Translations under genes and position numbers: made by a program
The notes under the pieces: model-generated
Told to the model about the DNA's origin: nothing
Database searches by the model: none
What the model saw: the letters and a program-made list of their open reading frames with translations, nothing else
NCBI GenBank assembly: GCA_040357565.1
Contig: JBDODJ010000122.1
Strand: one strand, 5' to 3'
From: Cercozoa sp. M6MM
Lineage: Eukaryota; Endomyxa: Ascetosporea
DNA length: 33,754 nucleotides
Shown: piece after piece, positions 10,081 to 20,206 of the stretch
How the letters are laid out: each line of letters opens with the position of its first letter
Position numbering within the stretch: the first letter of the stretch is position 1

Positions 10081-11237
10081 GCCTACAAAATAGTATGCCT
10101 AATACCGATATATATATATATATATATATACATTGGTCCTATACATATTTATTTAAAAATATAATATAGATGTCTAGATAGATATCCCATACCGATCGAT
10201 CTGAATGGCCTGCTCGGGCGATTCGTGTCGCACTTCGTTGTCAAACTGCACACCAGGGAGTCATAGGGGGAGAGGGGTAAAGGAGGGGGCAGGGTAAGCG
10301 GGGCAGTACCGAGTAGAATTCGCGCGCACCGTCGGCAGCAGTGACCAGATGACACACGGCGTCGTACCGCTTCAGCACGGCACTGAAGTCTGTCGACTCC
10401 TCTGTCGCCAGAGGGAGAGGTAAAGGGGAGGGTAAAGGGGAGGGTAAAGGGGAGGGGAAGGAGGGTCAAGGAAAGAGGTAAAGTACCAGTGACACCAGGC
10501 ACATTGATCGTCGACAGCAGCGACACAAACTCCGACTGAGGCACGTACACTGCGCCGTCTAGCAAGGCCTGTGGGCACAGGGGTTGAAGGGTCGGAATAA
10601 AGAGGTAAAGAGGGTAAAGCAGAGAGTACTCGATCCAGCAGAATGACGGCCGACTTGCCAGTGACCTGAGCAACGTCACGAGCGTACTTCAGCCTATGCA
10701 CACAGTCAGCGGTCAGCAGTCAATCATCAGTCCACATCAGTCAATCATCTCAAACTCACTCTCACACAGCACAAGGGTACCAAGTCTCCTCGTGCAAGTA
10801 CTGCGTCGTCGAAATAGCGCGTTGCACGTGCGCCGGGTGGGCAAAGTTCATGCCGCAACTGTATCACCAACAGAGGCAACATGGACGGCCCCCTTCACGC
10901 TCAGTGGCAACACAAACACAGCCCAGCAACTCTCCCACTCCCCGAGTGTGCCCACACACACACACACCTGCAACAGAACGTGCCGGCCTCGGGAATCACG
11001 TAGACGTTGAAGCCGCTGAAACACAGGTCACAGTGAGCTGCAGAAACTGAGGAAAATACCAACTCGAGAAACTGAGCAATATACCGGTTCTCGAGGAAGG
11101 TGCGAAGTCGACTCAGCGACGTCGTCTTACCGGCACATGGCCCGCCTGCACAAAGAGCATGCCCAAAAACGACGATCGTTCCCAAAAACGGACGGACCGC
11201 ACAGCACGATGCGATAAACTTTGGGATCAGTGGTCAT
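7847..11237 (-). CDS. TTD14/AAA_28-type P-loop GTP-binding protein
   Basis: Twenty-two exons rejoin in frame from ATG 11235-11237 to TAA 7847-7849, giving 469 residues. The N-terminus MTTDPKVYRIVLCGGPCAGK holds the Walker A loop; FNVYVIPEAG follows. AVILLDRALLDG resembles the family Walker B/DRGxxD block, RYDAVCHLVTAADGAREFYS the HLVTAA block, and DNEVRHESPEQAIQIDR the downstream helix. The C-terminal half has the triphosphate-tunnel-like part: FTFIRRRTRW, QRIERRRALSRRE, VSFEYHGDLIELVQY and ELVVREVSHDFDFSAHSLS. Drosophila TTD14 binds GTP and phosphoinositide and is needed for TRPL channel trafficking; a trafficking role here is inference. A Pro/Ser-rich segment (exons 8858-9212, with SPPFSAMPPP and LESPLASPQRMSG) interrupts the usual spacing. 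Introns carry G-rich GGGGTAAA arrays (plus strand) and TA tracts. It is divergent from the exonuclease gene. Confidence 0.88.
9470..9745. repeat. TA-rich microsatellites in two TTD14 introns
   Basis: Interrupted TATATA/CATATA/GATATA tracts flank the exon at 9569-9627 on both sides, with a CA run at 9634-9652. Frames reading as Tyr/Ile repeats through here are artefacts. Confidence 0.8.
9835..10190. repeat. TA-rich microsatellites in TTD14 introns
   Basis: Long TATATA and TATCTA tracts flank the exon at 9947-10023, in the introns 10024-10192 and 9628-9946. Confidence 0.8.
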
Positions 11238-11520
11238 CTCGCGTCTCACAGACCGCACACGCCTTTCCCGCACCCTAAGCACCCAAACTGGTTCTCGCAG
11301 CCGCTGCCTGCTGTCCTAGTCCTCGGGACTTTGTCCGGCTCATCGCAGGCGCCTGCGGTCCACGCTTTTTCTTTGGTCCAGTTGTACCACAATAGCACCA
11401 AAATAAAAGCACATACGCGCTCCGGAGAAACACGATTTTGACTCGAACTGATCGGTGTTTTGCGCAGTCTGGTGACATAAAACCAGCGCGCGAGACGCTG
11501 TAAACCGGTGGAGAGGAAGA
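11238..11520. promoter_or_regulatory. Shared intergenic region between TTD14-like and exonuclease genes
   Basis: This 283-bp divergent spacer must hold both 5' leaders. No motif was identified; the promoter role is inferred from layout. Confidence 0.4.
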
Positions 11521-13020
11521 ATGCTGTTCGGGACAGTTCGTTACTTTTTGAAGAAAGGCGTCCTGGATGAATACGTTCGCGAGATTTGGTACTTGCGTGC
11601 GGACAAAGGGTCTGTGTGCACGTGCACTGGTACAGGCACATGAACTTGCCGCGCTTGCTGGTGAAACAGCGTACGTCGCCAAGTACGTCGCCAACGTTGT
11701 TTCGCTGTGTCCGCGTTTTGCACGAAGAGACAGAGTACAGACTGAGACAGTGTCTGGTGTGTGGTGTGCCAGCAGAGTACTGTGCTGAAACGTGTGTAGT
11801 ACAAGGCTAAAGACAGTGTACGAAAGACACCTGAGTGAACTCAATCACAAGGAGTCCTCGGCATGGCAAAAACTACTCGTAATTTACTTTTGAAACTGTC
11901 GCTATTGTCACAAGTTTAAGTTCCGTAGCGACGTCTCAGCAGTTCGGCCGACCGACTTCAGAAAAGCAGCGAACAGTCCAGCGACTTTGAAACCTCGGAT
12001 GTGCCGATCCTCGTGGTCGACAGTGCTGACGTAAATTGAGCCCAGCTGTATCAGTGTATACTGTCACGTGTATGAGGTCCCCTGTGTGTGTCAAACAGAC
12101 CGGAACTGAGTTCGTAGAGGCGCTGAATTCCGACTGTCCATTCAAGAAATACGTATGCTCACTCTCGTGTCTGGGATGATAATTTCTTTGTATTTTCCGG
12201 GCTGAATACGAGTGTAGCGCACCGTGATCGGTATGGACACCGAGTCGTTCCCGAGGCCGGTGCCGCTCTTTATGCGACAGTGCTCTCGCCATCACCGTAC
12301 TGCTGTTGCTTTTCTTCCCTCTTGTTTTCTTCCACTCTTGTATTCTTCCACTCTTTCCACTCTTTCCATCTTGTATTCTTCCACTCTTTCCATCTTGTAT
12401 TCTTCCACTCTTTCCATCTTGTATTCTTCCACTCTTGTATTCTTCCACTCTGGTGTGATTGTGTGGCTGACGCAGGACTGGGCAGGTCCGAGCAGCGAGC
12501 GCTGATCCCAGTGCCTGACGACTTGCAGGTCACTCCCCTGGCTCCATGATTCCAAGAGTCCAATGAGTCCGAGTGTATGTGTTGATGCTGTCTGAACGTG
12601 CGTGCAGTGGCTGCAAGTTGCAACGCCAAAGGCCGTGTTCCTCATCGATCTGCCTGGTACCTGACTGCTATATACAGACTGCAGGCAGATCGGATTGGGT
12701 CTGTGTGTACAACAGCACTGAAGAGACAACCGGCCGTGCGAAAGGTCGTGTCGGATTCACTGGCCAGTGTGCTGACTGATCCCTTGGTCCTCAAGGTACT
12801 ATGTGTAGTCAAGAGTCCGTCCCACTGTGCACTGTGTATGGATAAGAGTGCTCCTTGACTAGGTGGGCTTTGCCTTTGACGGCGACATGCACGAGCTCGC
12901 CTCGGTGCTGCCGTGCTTTGCAGTGGGCACGCCGATTCCGTCGCTCGCCGAACTCATGCCTCTGTCGGTAGTCTCGAGTGTTGCTACCCTGCAGACTAGT
13001 CAGACCGACACATACTGACT

Positions 13021-13056
<36 letters not shown>

Positions 13057-13218
13057 GTACAGGAGGTCCTTCCTGGCACGCTGGACGATGGCACCAAGGT
13101 GCGCGGTCTCTCCAAGGTCGCCATGCACGTGCTCGGTCGGTACCTTGTCTCTCTCTGTATGTGTGTATACATGTCTATGTTTATTTATCTATTTTTATTT
13201 CTATATTTATCTATTGTT

Positions 13219-13265
<47 letters not shown>

Positions 13266-13848
13266 TTTCTTTATTTTTTATTTATTTATTTAGATATATA
13301 TATATATATACTTGTAGACGGCTGGACAAGCATTGCCAGGTGAGCAACTGGTCGCGTCGACCGCTGCGCGACGACCAGAAGATGTACGCCGCCTTGGATG
13401 CGCTGGCTCCGGTACCAGAGTGTTTTCCGTACTGCCTGTGCTGTGTGTATCGATACTCTGGACTGTGCTGTGGTGTCCCGGGCAGGTCAAGGTGGCCATG
13501 CAACTCGAGCAGCGACGAGAGCACCTTGCTGCTCTGCTCGCCGCCTCTGACAAAACGCTGCCGACACTGGGCAGCATGACGAGCGACGTCGTCGTTGTCA
13601 TGGTACTCGATCCATCGGATCAACCTGTCTGGTTTCAGTCAGAGTCTTTAATTCAGCTTGTGTTGTGCCTTTGGTGACTGGAGTTTTTGCAGAAGGAAAA
13701 GAAGTCCAAGAAGAAGAACGCGAGCGACAATGAGAGCAGCCACAGTGCGCAGAACAAGCGCACCAAGCAGTCCAACCATGACGCCGAGCCAGAGGACTGG
13801 ACTTCGCAGAAACGCCGGCGCACTCGGGCGCCTGTCCCAGGCTGCTGA
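11521..13848 (+). CDS. DEDDy-type 3'-5' exonuclease, EXD3/MUT-7-like
   Basis: The exons from 11929 onward join in frame: 11929-12030, 12099-12152, 12218-12296, 12476-12528, 12608-12656, 12716-12795, 12863-12967, 13063-13139, 13318-13411, 13486-13602 and 13693-13848. Catalytic motifs are visible: Exo I in TVIGMDTES, Exo II in VGFAFDGDMHEL, and Exo III as YAALDA after DKHCQVSNWSRRPL, giving the DEDDy set. VATPKAVFLIDLP and GLSKVAMHVLG are typical of the EXD3/WRN exonuclease fold. The 5' end is less sure: ATG 11521 or 11567 followed by AHELAALAGETAYVAKYV and then HLSELNHKESSAWQKLL. The C-terminus is a lysine-rich, nuclear-signal-like tail ending at TGA 13846-13848. It lacks the C-terminal Mut7-C domain found in animal EXD3. 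The family trims RNA or DNA 3' ends; the substrate here is unknown. Confidence 0.82.
12312..12452. repeat. Pyrimidine minisatellite in exonuclease intron
   Basis: About six imperfect copies of TTCTTCCACTC(TTTCCATCTTGTA) fill the intron 12297-12475. The unit is almost purely pyrimidine on the sense strand and frames through it give false repeat proteins on both strands. Confidence 0.85.
13022..13054. repeat. CA microsatellite
   Basis: An ACACAC run just upstream of the acceptor at 13062 in an exonuclease intron. Confidence 0.9.
13185..13295. repeat. TTTA tetranucleotide microsatellite
   Basis: Roughly 25 imperfect TTTA units in the exonuclease intron 13140-13317, followed by a TA run. Confidence 0.9.
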
Positions 13849-14053
13849 TTCGTTACAGTAATATTTTTGCGTCGATTACTCAGCAGAAGCTCGAGTGGGC
13901 CACGTTGGCTTCCAGCCATCCAATAAATGCGGAACATGTCATGAGTTTCCGCGCGCGTTCCGGGCCTTCTGCACTCTTTGCTCGAACGTTCGCCAAACAA
14001 AACTAATCACCTGTCTTGTTAGTCCGTGTGTGTGTGTTTGCTACCCTAGAGCC

Positions 14054-15324
14054 ATGCAACTGTATCTGCAGATCGTAGACAACGAGGATCTTGTCTGTAG
14101 CATAGTTTTCTGGATTTTTTGTCCATGTCCCGGCAACATGCTGTGTCTTAGACGGCGATTCGCCGGCCGGCAAGGGACTCATTCCAATCGATAACTTTTC
14201 GTTCGGCTTGGGCCGCGCCTCGTCGATGGTACACTGTCACTATGTACTCGCGAGCCTGAATGTGGTCAGTATTGATCTCGACTCAGTCAGGAGATGCCGA
14301 GTACAGCGTGTCGTTCCCGTCATTGTCGGAAGTGGTAGTTGAGTCTCCCTTGACCCTCTCATACTGCCTGACCTCCCTTTTCTCGGGCAGTCGCTGTCAC
14401 GTGCGATGGACTCAAATTCGCGTCTGTTCATGTCGGGCTCTTTGCGACCCTCGGCGCAGGTAGCGTTTCTTGTGCTGTGTGACTGACCGGACTGACCTGT
14501 GACCTGACTGACTGATTGACTGACTGATGGTGCGAGTGCAGAGGAACCCCAACGCTGCCTACGGTCGCTTCGGACGGCGCAACAACGACGACGACGAGGA
14601 CGACTGGCAGCCGGACCCGGACTACGACACGCCGGCCGGCGTCGGCTTCCTCACCTTCCGCATCGTTGCTGTCGACGCACACGGCTCGCGTGTCTCGGAG
14701 ATCACGCTCAGTGTAGGCTCTACATGTCTGTGGATGTGTCTTTTTCTGTGTTTAGATATATGTATATATATATATATATATATATAATATGTATATATAC
14801 TGGTATACATGAGTATATATATATATATATATAGATATGATATGCATCTGCAGAAGGCCATGATCACGAGCTACAGTTTCCGAATGGACGAGGAAGAGGC
14901 CACCGAAAGCATCAGCATTGGTTTCAAGAACATTGCGCACGTAGCCTTGTCCTGTCTTCCTACCTTGCCTCTGCCTTGTCTGCCCCCGGCCCCCCCCCCC
15001 CCCGCCTCGGAGGAGGACTTCCCGTCGGAGAAGGCCGCCGTGGAGTACAACATCGACAAGAAGAACATGCTGCAGGCGGCCACACTCGCCAGTGTCGTGG
15101 TAGGACACACACACACACTTGGCATGTGTATGCATCGACACGCACACTCATTCCTGCACAGACCAAGTACGAAACCAACGACGAGTCCGAGGAGACCGCC
15201 GAAGAGGAGGCCCAGCTGCAAGAGACCGCTGGTACACTCGCTTCTCTTTCTTGCAGGGTGCTGTGTTGTGCCTGTGTCTGTGTCTGTGCCTGTGTCTACA
15301 CAACTGCCTTCAGAGGAACAGTGA
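14054..15324 (+). CDS. Hcp-like (type VI secretion tube/effector domain) protein, eukaryotic with introns
   Basis: Eight exons join in frame: 14054-14096, 14152-14228, 14391-14459, 14542-14712, 14854-14940, 15013-15099, 15162-15231 and 15314-15324, giving 204 residues. The N-terminus MQLYLQIVDNEDLVYGDSP and IPIDNFSFGLGR resembles the Hcp opening (lkI..i.GES, then ievlsfswG). A serine- and Asp-rich insert with DDDEDDWQPDPDYDTP follows. The second half (GVGFLTFRIVAVDAHGSR, then ITLSKAMITSYSFRMDEEE, then ATESISIGFKNI) matches the Hcp strand order, including the Thr-Glu-Ser/Val-Ser-Leu-x-Phe signature. The tail is Glu-rich (ETAEEEAQLQETAEEQ). There is no signal peptide or membrane segment. Bacterial Hcp forms hexameric rings; the function here is unknown. 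The introns and matching codon style argue against bacterial contamination. A different beta-barrel family is the main alternative. It lies 205 bp downstream of the exonuclease gene on the same strand. Confidence 0.6.
14755..14840. repeat. TA microsatellite in Hcp-like gene intron
   Basis: TATATA runs with GTATAC interruptions in the intron 14713-14853. Confidence 0.85.
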
Positions 15325-15708
15325 TCCGTACTAGGCCTTCCAATCGAATGTTAACTAAGTTGCACTGTCACCTGGACTCGCACAACTCCATTCGATCGAT
15401 GCGACGGCCGAATCAGTCGAATACTAGGGCAGGAATGGAAACGGAAACGACAGTCAATCGTCGTCTCAGTTGCGTAATTTTCATGTATTCTTGACGTAAT
15501 TGCCTGCTTAAAGGAGTCATATTTTGCGTATTTACGGCGTTATTCTGTCTCCGCGTAATTACGCCGCCAGAACGATCGCAGAGTGTTAGAAATCCACCTT
15601 CTTTAAACTACCAATAATTCACTCACTCCGAACACTCACCCTTTGAGTCCACCAAGTGCACAAAGCAAGGTACGCAGTAACCAACTAGGATGGTGCGAAT
15701 TAACGTAA
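15325..15708. other. Intergenic between convergent genes
   Basis: This is 384 bp between the stops of the Hcp-like gene and the universal stress protein gene. A GCGTAATTACGC palindrome at about 15552-15563 and nearby TTACGGCGTTA-type repeats are the only structure noted. Two 3' UTRs are expected here. Confidence 0.4.
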
Positions 15709-16276
15709 CTACTGGCGCACCACAATGACCGGGACCTGCACGTGGTGCAGGATGTGGTCCGACACGGAGCCGAGCAGCGTGCGAGCCACGACGCCGCGGC
15801 CGCGCGTGCCGAGGATGAGCGTGTCGACCTTGTGCTTGTCGACCTCGAACATGATGGCGTCACGCGGGTCGCCCGACACCACCGTGGCCAGGTAGTGGAG
15901 GTGGTTCTCCTTGAGCAGCGCCGTGTACTTGTGGATCAGCACCTTGGCCTCCTCGACGGCGCGCGTGCGCACCTCCTGCAGCGCGTCATACACGGCGGCG
16001 GCACCGAGGCCGGCCCACGACGACGCCACGTCAATGTCGACGGCCGTCACCAGCACCACGAGGTCGCCCTCGCGCAGGTGGTTCTCGATGGCCCAGTGCA
16101 CGGCGCGCTCGGCGTGCTCGCTCGCGTCCACGGCGATCATGATCTTGCGCTGTGCATTGTCAGTGTTTGACTCGCACTACACACCATCATTGAAAGCGCA
16201 CTACCTTCGGCTCGAAGTGCACCGGGCGCTCGCTCTTGGTTTCGTGGTGACGCTCGGGCTGGGTGTCCTCGGGCAT
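15709..16276 (-). CDS. Universal stress protein (UspA family)
   Basis: Two exons, 16205-16276 and 15709-16149, separated by a 55-bp intron, give 170 residues. After a polar N-terminal extension (MPEDTQPERHHETKSERP) the Usp fold starts with KIMIAVDASEHAERAVHWA. It ends with GTRGRGVVARTLLGSVSDHI followed by VPVIVVRQ. The former carries the full ATP-binding pattern G-x2-G-x9-G-S, so this should be an ATP-binding (MJ0577-type) member rather than a UspA-like non-binder. Size is normal for the family. It is probably cytosolic and stress-related; no regulatory element could be identified in the 486 bp upstream. The long plus-strand frame over this gene is a shadow. Confidence 0.93.
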
Positions 16277-16762
16277 TTTGCTGCCACAACAACACAACCA
16301 AAAGCAAACATGGGACCCAACACTGGGCATGAAAACAAGACAACAACCACAAAAAGCAAAATAAGCGCAGTTGCAAGAGCCAAGCACTAAGAGCTAGCGG
16401 TGGTACCTACTGAGTTTTGGGATACTATAGTCGTACTGTGAGAGCGTTCTAACTGCCGAGGGCTGGACACGTGATGCTTTATTTTTTGGCGTTTCGCGTT
16501 TTCGGCACCCGACCCGTCCGTGTCGGATAGTTTTTCTGCCAACCGTTGGCACTCAGGGGTGACGGTTGCGTTTTGCTGCGCAGTACACTAGTGTGTTACC
16601 GCAGCCCTCTCTTGTTGGGTTGCTTCCGCGCGGATACAGTGGTTTATGCTGTAACAAGTGCACTGGAGCGAGTACCCGTTCTCTGATCACCCGTTAAGTC
16701 GTTAAACCGTAGTTGGGTTGTTACTAACTCGTATTTTTTTGCCGAACATTAGTGAGCGAAAT
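16277..16762. other. Intergenic: USP upstream and Sec1/Munc18 3' flank
   Basis: No coding frame. It holds the 5' leader and promoter of the stress-protein gene at the left and the 3' UTR of the Sec1/Munc18 gene at the right. No specific motif was recognised. Confidence 0.4.
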
Positions 16763-19700
16763 CTAAAAGACCACACGCACGGTAGTCGCCGGCGTTTTCT
16801 GCAGGAGTTGCTCCGTGTCCTGTTTGCCGTGGCCAAGTGCGTCGACGAACTGCGGCGGCGTGATGAAGTCGTTGCTGCCGAGAACGAGATCCACCTGTCT
16901 CTGCCTGTTGAGGGAGGTACTAAACAAACACAAACACTCGGATACAGAGGAGGGACGAACTCACTTTGCAAGAGCGAGCAACTCTCGCTTTTCCGAAAAG
17001 GTCAAGCCGCCCTGTGATAAAGCACACATCCTAGCAACATGACCTGACACAAAGAAAAGCTATACCTGCACAAAGACGATGAGTTTCGGCCGTCCTCCGA
17101 ACACATCGGCCACGTCGTTGGACGCCCTGTAAACCCATGTGATAACTCTACCCCTTTGTCACTCCACAAGACCAGACCTCAGTACCGGTCCTGCTGTCGG
17201 TTGCGACCGCGCTGAGCGACATGGCGAACCGACCTGCCTTTCGCTGAGCACAAAAAAAGGAAGTCAATGCCATACGGGACGAAGACAGCAGGAAAGCCAG
17301 CGTACACTCCTGTCGACGCTGGGCACGTCCGCGCATGTAATCGGCCGGCGGTGTCGGCGTGAGGAACGGAAACGCCGTGCGGTCCAGCTCGGCTGCAGTC
17401 CGCGCGGAAGGCACAATAAAGCAAAAACGAAAGGAAAGAATTAACGCAAGGAAGGCAATGAAAGGAGGAATTAAGGAAGGAATGAAGGAAGGAAATGGAA
17501 GATGAAAGGAAGGAATGAAGGAAAGAATGAAAGGAAGGATGAAAGGAAGGAATGAAAGGAAGGAATGAAAGGAAATGGAAGGAATGAAAGAAAAAGGAAA
17601 GGAAGGAAATGAAAGGGGAAAAAACAAGACACGAAAAGAACAAGAAGAAACGAGAACGCACAAGGAACGTGCTGCGACGGGTTGGGCGCATCGCCTTCGT
17701 TAATCTGTTCTCACACCGAAAGGCACACCCTTGATCCAAACAAAGAAGCTCAACAAGCGCCAAAACGAGCACACTCACCAGCGATTCAACGTACTCGCGC
17801 ACCTTGGGCACAAAGCGCATGAAGGTCAGCTCGCTCTGCTCGATGTGCTGCTGCACCGCTTCCTGCCCAAACAGAACAACACTCCGGGTTCATTGAAATG
17901 TCACAAGCACAAACACAATCACACGCAATTTAAAGAAGAACAAAGCAATTGCATAGACGCCAACAGTGACAGCACCAATGAAACCCACATCTCAAAACAA
18001 AAAAAAAAAAGCGAAATTGAAAAGCAAAAGGAAGCACGTGTACCACGCGCATGTCGGAAAAGTAGAGCGGATTGCGGTCAGCCAAGTCACGTCGCGTGTG
18101 CCTAAACTCGCAAACAAGCAGTCAAGAGTCGGCGAAATGAGCGGAAACGACGAAAGCAGAGAAACGCACAAACGACGCAGCTTGCTGAGGAAGCCACTTT
18201 TCTTCTCACCGCCATTGCTCGACTGAACATCACTCAGCGCACACCATGCTTGCTGGGTCCGAGAAGAAAGGTAAAGCTACACGAAGAGCGGCAGCGTCGC
18301 CGATGTTGCACCCGAGGTAGCGCAGATTCACGACAGCTTGTCGCTGCTGCGCCGACAAGGCAATGTTGCTGAACAGCGTCTGCTCGGAACAAACACAAAG
18401 AACTTGTGGCAAAAAAGGCACGAGTTAGTGCGAAACAGCGAACCTCAAGAATGGTAGTGTCGATGCCACCAGCAGCGCACACGTAAACCAGCAACAGACG
18501 CAACTTCAATGCGCTGTGCATGTCCTCCCGCATCACTGCAACAAAAACACCCATCCGCACGGATGCAGAAAAATACAGGAAATAAAAGTTACATTGACTG
18601 GAGAGCTGTTCTTGCGCCTTTGACAGTGGGATGCTACATAAAAATCAATCATACGGTGTTTTTAGCCCTCCTGGACAGTCTAAACGGGAAAGAAAACAGC
18701 AAAAAAGTACAATTGTGAGTATTCGTCGAAACCAGTGGCCAAATCTTGCTCCATGCGAGCTGCGCTGGCTAGTGGACCCTTCAAACCGTTTTAAAATGTC
18801 GAATAGGCAGCACACATAGCACACAAAGCTAGAAACATACCTCCTGGTCACGCACGAGATCGCGGATCCGCGCGGACAGGGTAGAGTGTAGTCCGAACAC
18901 TCGCATCTGCAGAAGTAAAATGATGCAAAGAGGAAAGCTGAGTGCGTGCAAAGAGGAAAGTTGAGTGCGTGCAAAGGCAAAAGCAGCTATCTTACCTGTT
19001 CGTAGTACTGTGGCAGTGCTTGGATAGCGTCCTACGAGTTGTGTACAAAATAAGGCGTTTTTTCGTGTTTTCAGTTTTTTCAATTGATTGTGAAACTTGA
19101 AGTTTTACCCGGAGATCGCGTGTTTCTCGTTTCTCCTTTCGTTGCAGTGCCACCTGTTGGAACACAGAGGTAAACGGGAAGGGAGAAAGGAGGTGAGGGG
19201 ATAAGGAGGGAAAGAAGAATACAGCAGCATTGGTTTCGATGAAGGTTTGCAGTCGCGCGTTGATCTCGCGAGCGGCCGGGAAGAAGTGCAGATCGCGCGT
19301 CGCCGCCCAGACCTCATCCTCCTCCTTGAGCATGATCTCGCGCAGCTCCTTGTTCTTTGCCTGCTGCTGACTACGCAGACATCAGGGTGTTTCAGGGAAG
19401 GGGTGAGGGCGGGGGCTAAAGCTTACCGTCGCGCGGGATCATCCGCACGCGGCACGAGTTCGCAGTTCTTGTTGACCAGGAAGTTCTGCGAGTTTGTCCC
19501 ACTTGTACCACTCTACTGTCCATTTGTCCATGTCCCACAGGACAGTCGATTTTGTACCTGGACACGTTCGCCGTCAAAGCCGAAGAAATCGGCAATGGCG
19601 GCCTCGTAGGCAAAGTCGTGCATTAGCGCTGCCAGTGGCATGGCCTGTCAGAGAGAGAACACACTCTAATAAACACTACCCACACAGGTACGGGTACAGG

Positions 19701-20098
19701 TACAGGTACAGGTACAGGTACAGGTACAGGTACAGGTACAGGTACAGGTAGGAAGGAGAGAGAGAGAGAGAGAGAGCTACCGTGCGATCCAGGATGAGCA
19801 GTGTCGCTCGCTTCTCCTTGACTGGCAGGTTGAGACTCTTTTGCTGGGCAGAGTAAGAGGGTAGGAAACACGCAGTGTGAGATGGGAGGGGAGGGGAGGG
19901 GGAGGGGGTAAAGGTACAGCGTGCGACAGACGGGCGTGCACGCGCTGCGCCAGAGCCTCGTTAAGCGAGCTGCTGCTGCAGTGGCGAATGTGCGGCGCCG
20001 CCTCCTGCAGAGCGACGCACAGTGCGGCGATGCGACTGGCGCTGTCGTCCAGCAGTGCCTCGACACTCATGCGACTGTCTGCAGGCACACGTGCTCAC

Positions 20099-20146
<48 letters not shown>

Positions 20147-20156
20147 NNNNNNNNNN

Positions 20157-20206
<50 letters not shown>

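Larger units (their letters stand above)
8160..10480. repeat. Scattered GGGGTAAA/TTTACCCC-type intronic arrays
   Basis: Runs such as GGGGGGGTAAAG recur at 8176-8194, 8549-8572, 8634-8693, 8786-8845, 9225-9265, 10265-10300 and 10410-10483, always inside introns of the TTD14-like gene. On the transcribed sense they read as C-rich TTTACCCC. One intron (8943-9029) has the opposite orientation. Confidence 0.7.

Noticed and set aside
12270..12729. Minus-strand Lys/Glu/Trp repeat proteins (SGRIQEWK-type)
   Set aside because: They are translations of the pyrimidine minisatellite in the exonuclease intron.
14054..15324. Bacterial contamination as the source of the Hcp-like gene
   Set aside because: Seven phase-consistent GT-AG introns, including a TA microsatellite, and flanking eukaryotic genes on the same gap-free stretch argue against it.
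15742..16170. A 142-codon plus-strand frame
   Set aside because: It is the GC-rich antisense shadow of the universal stress protein exon and has no family features.
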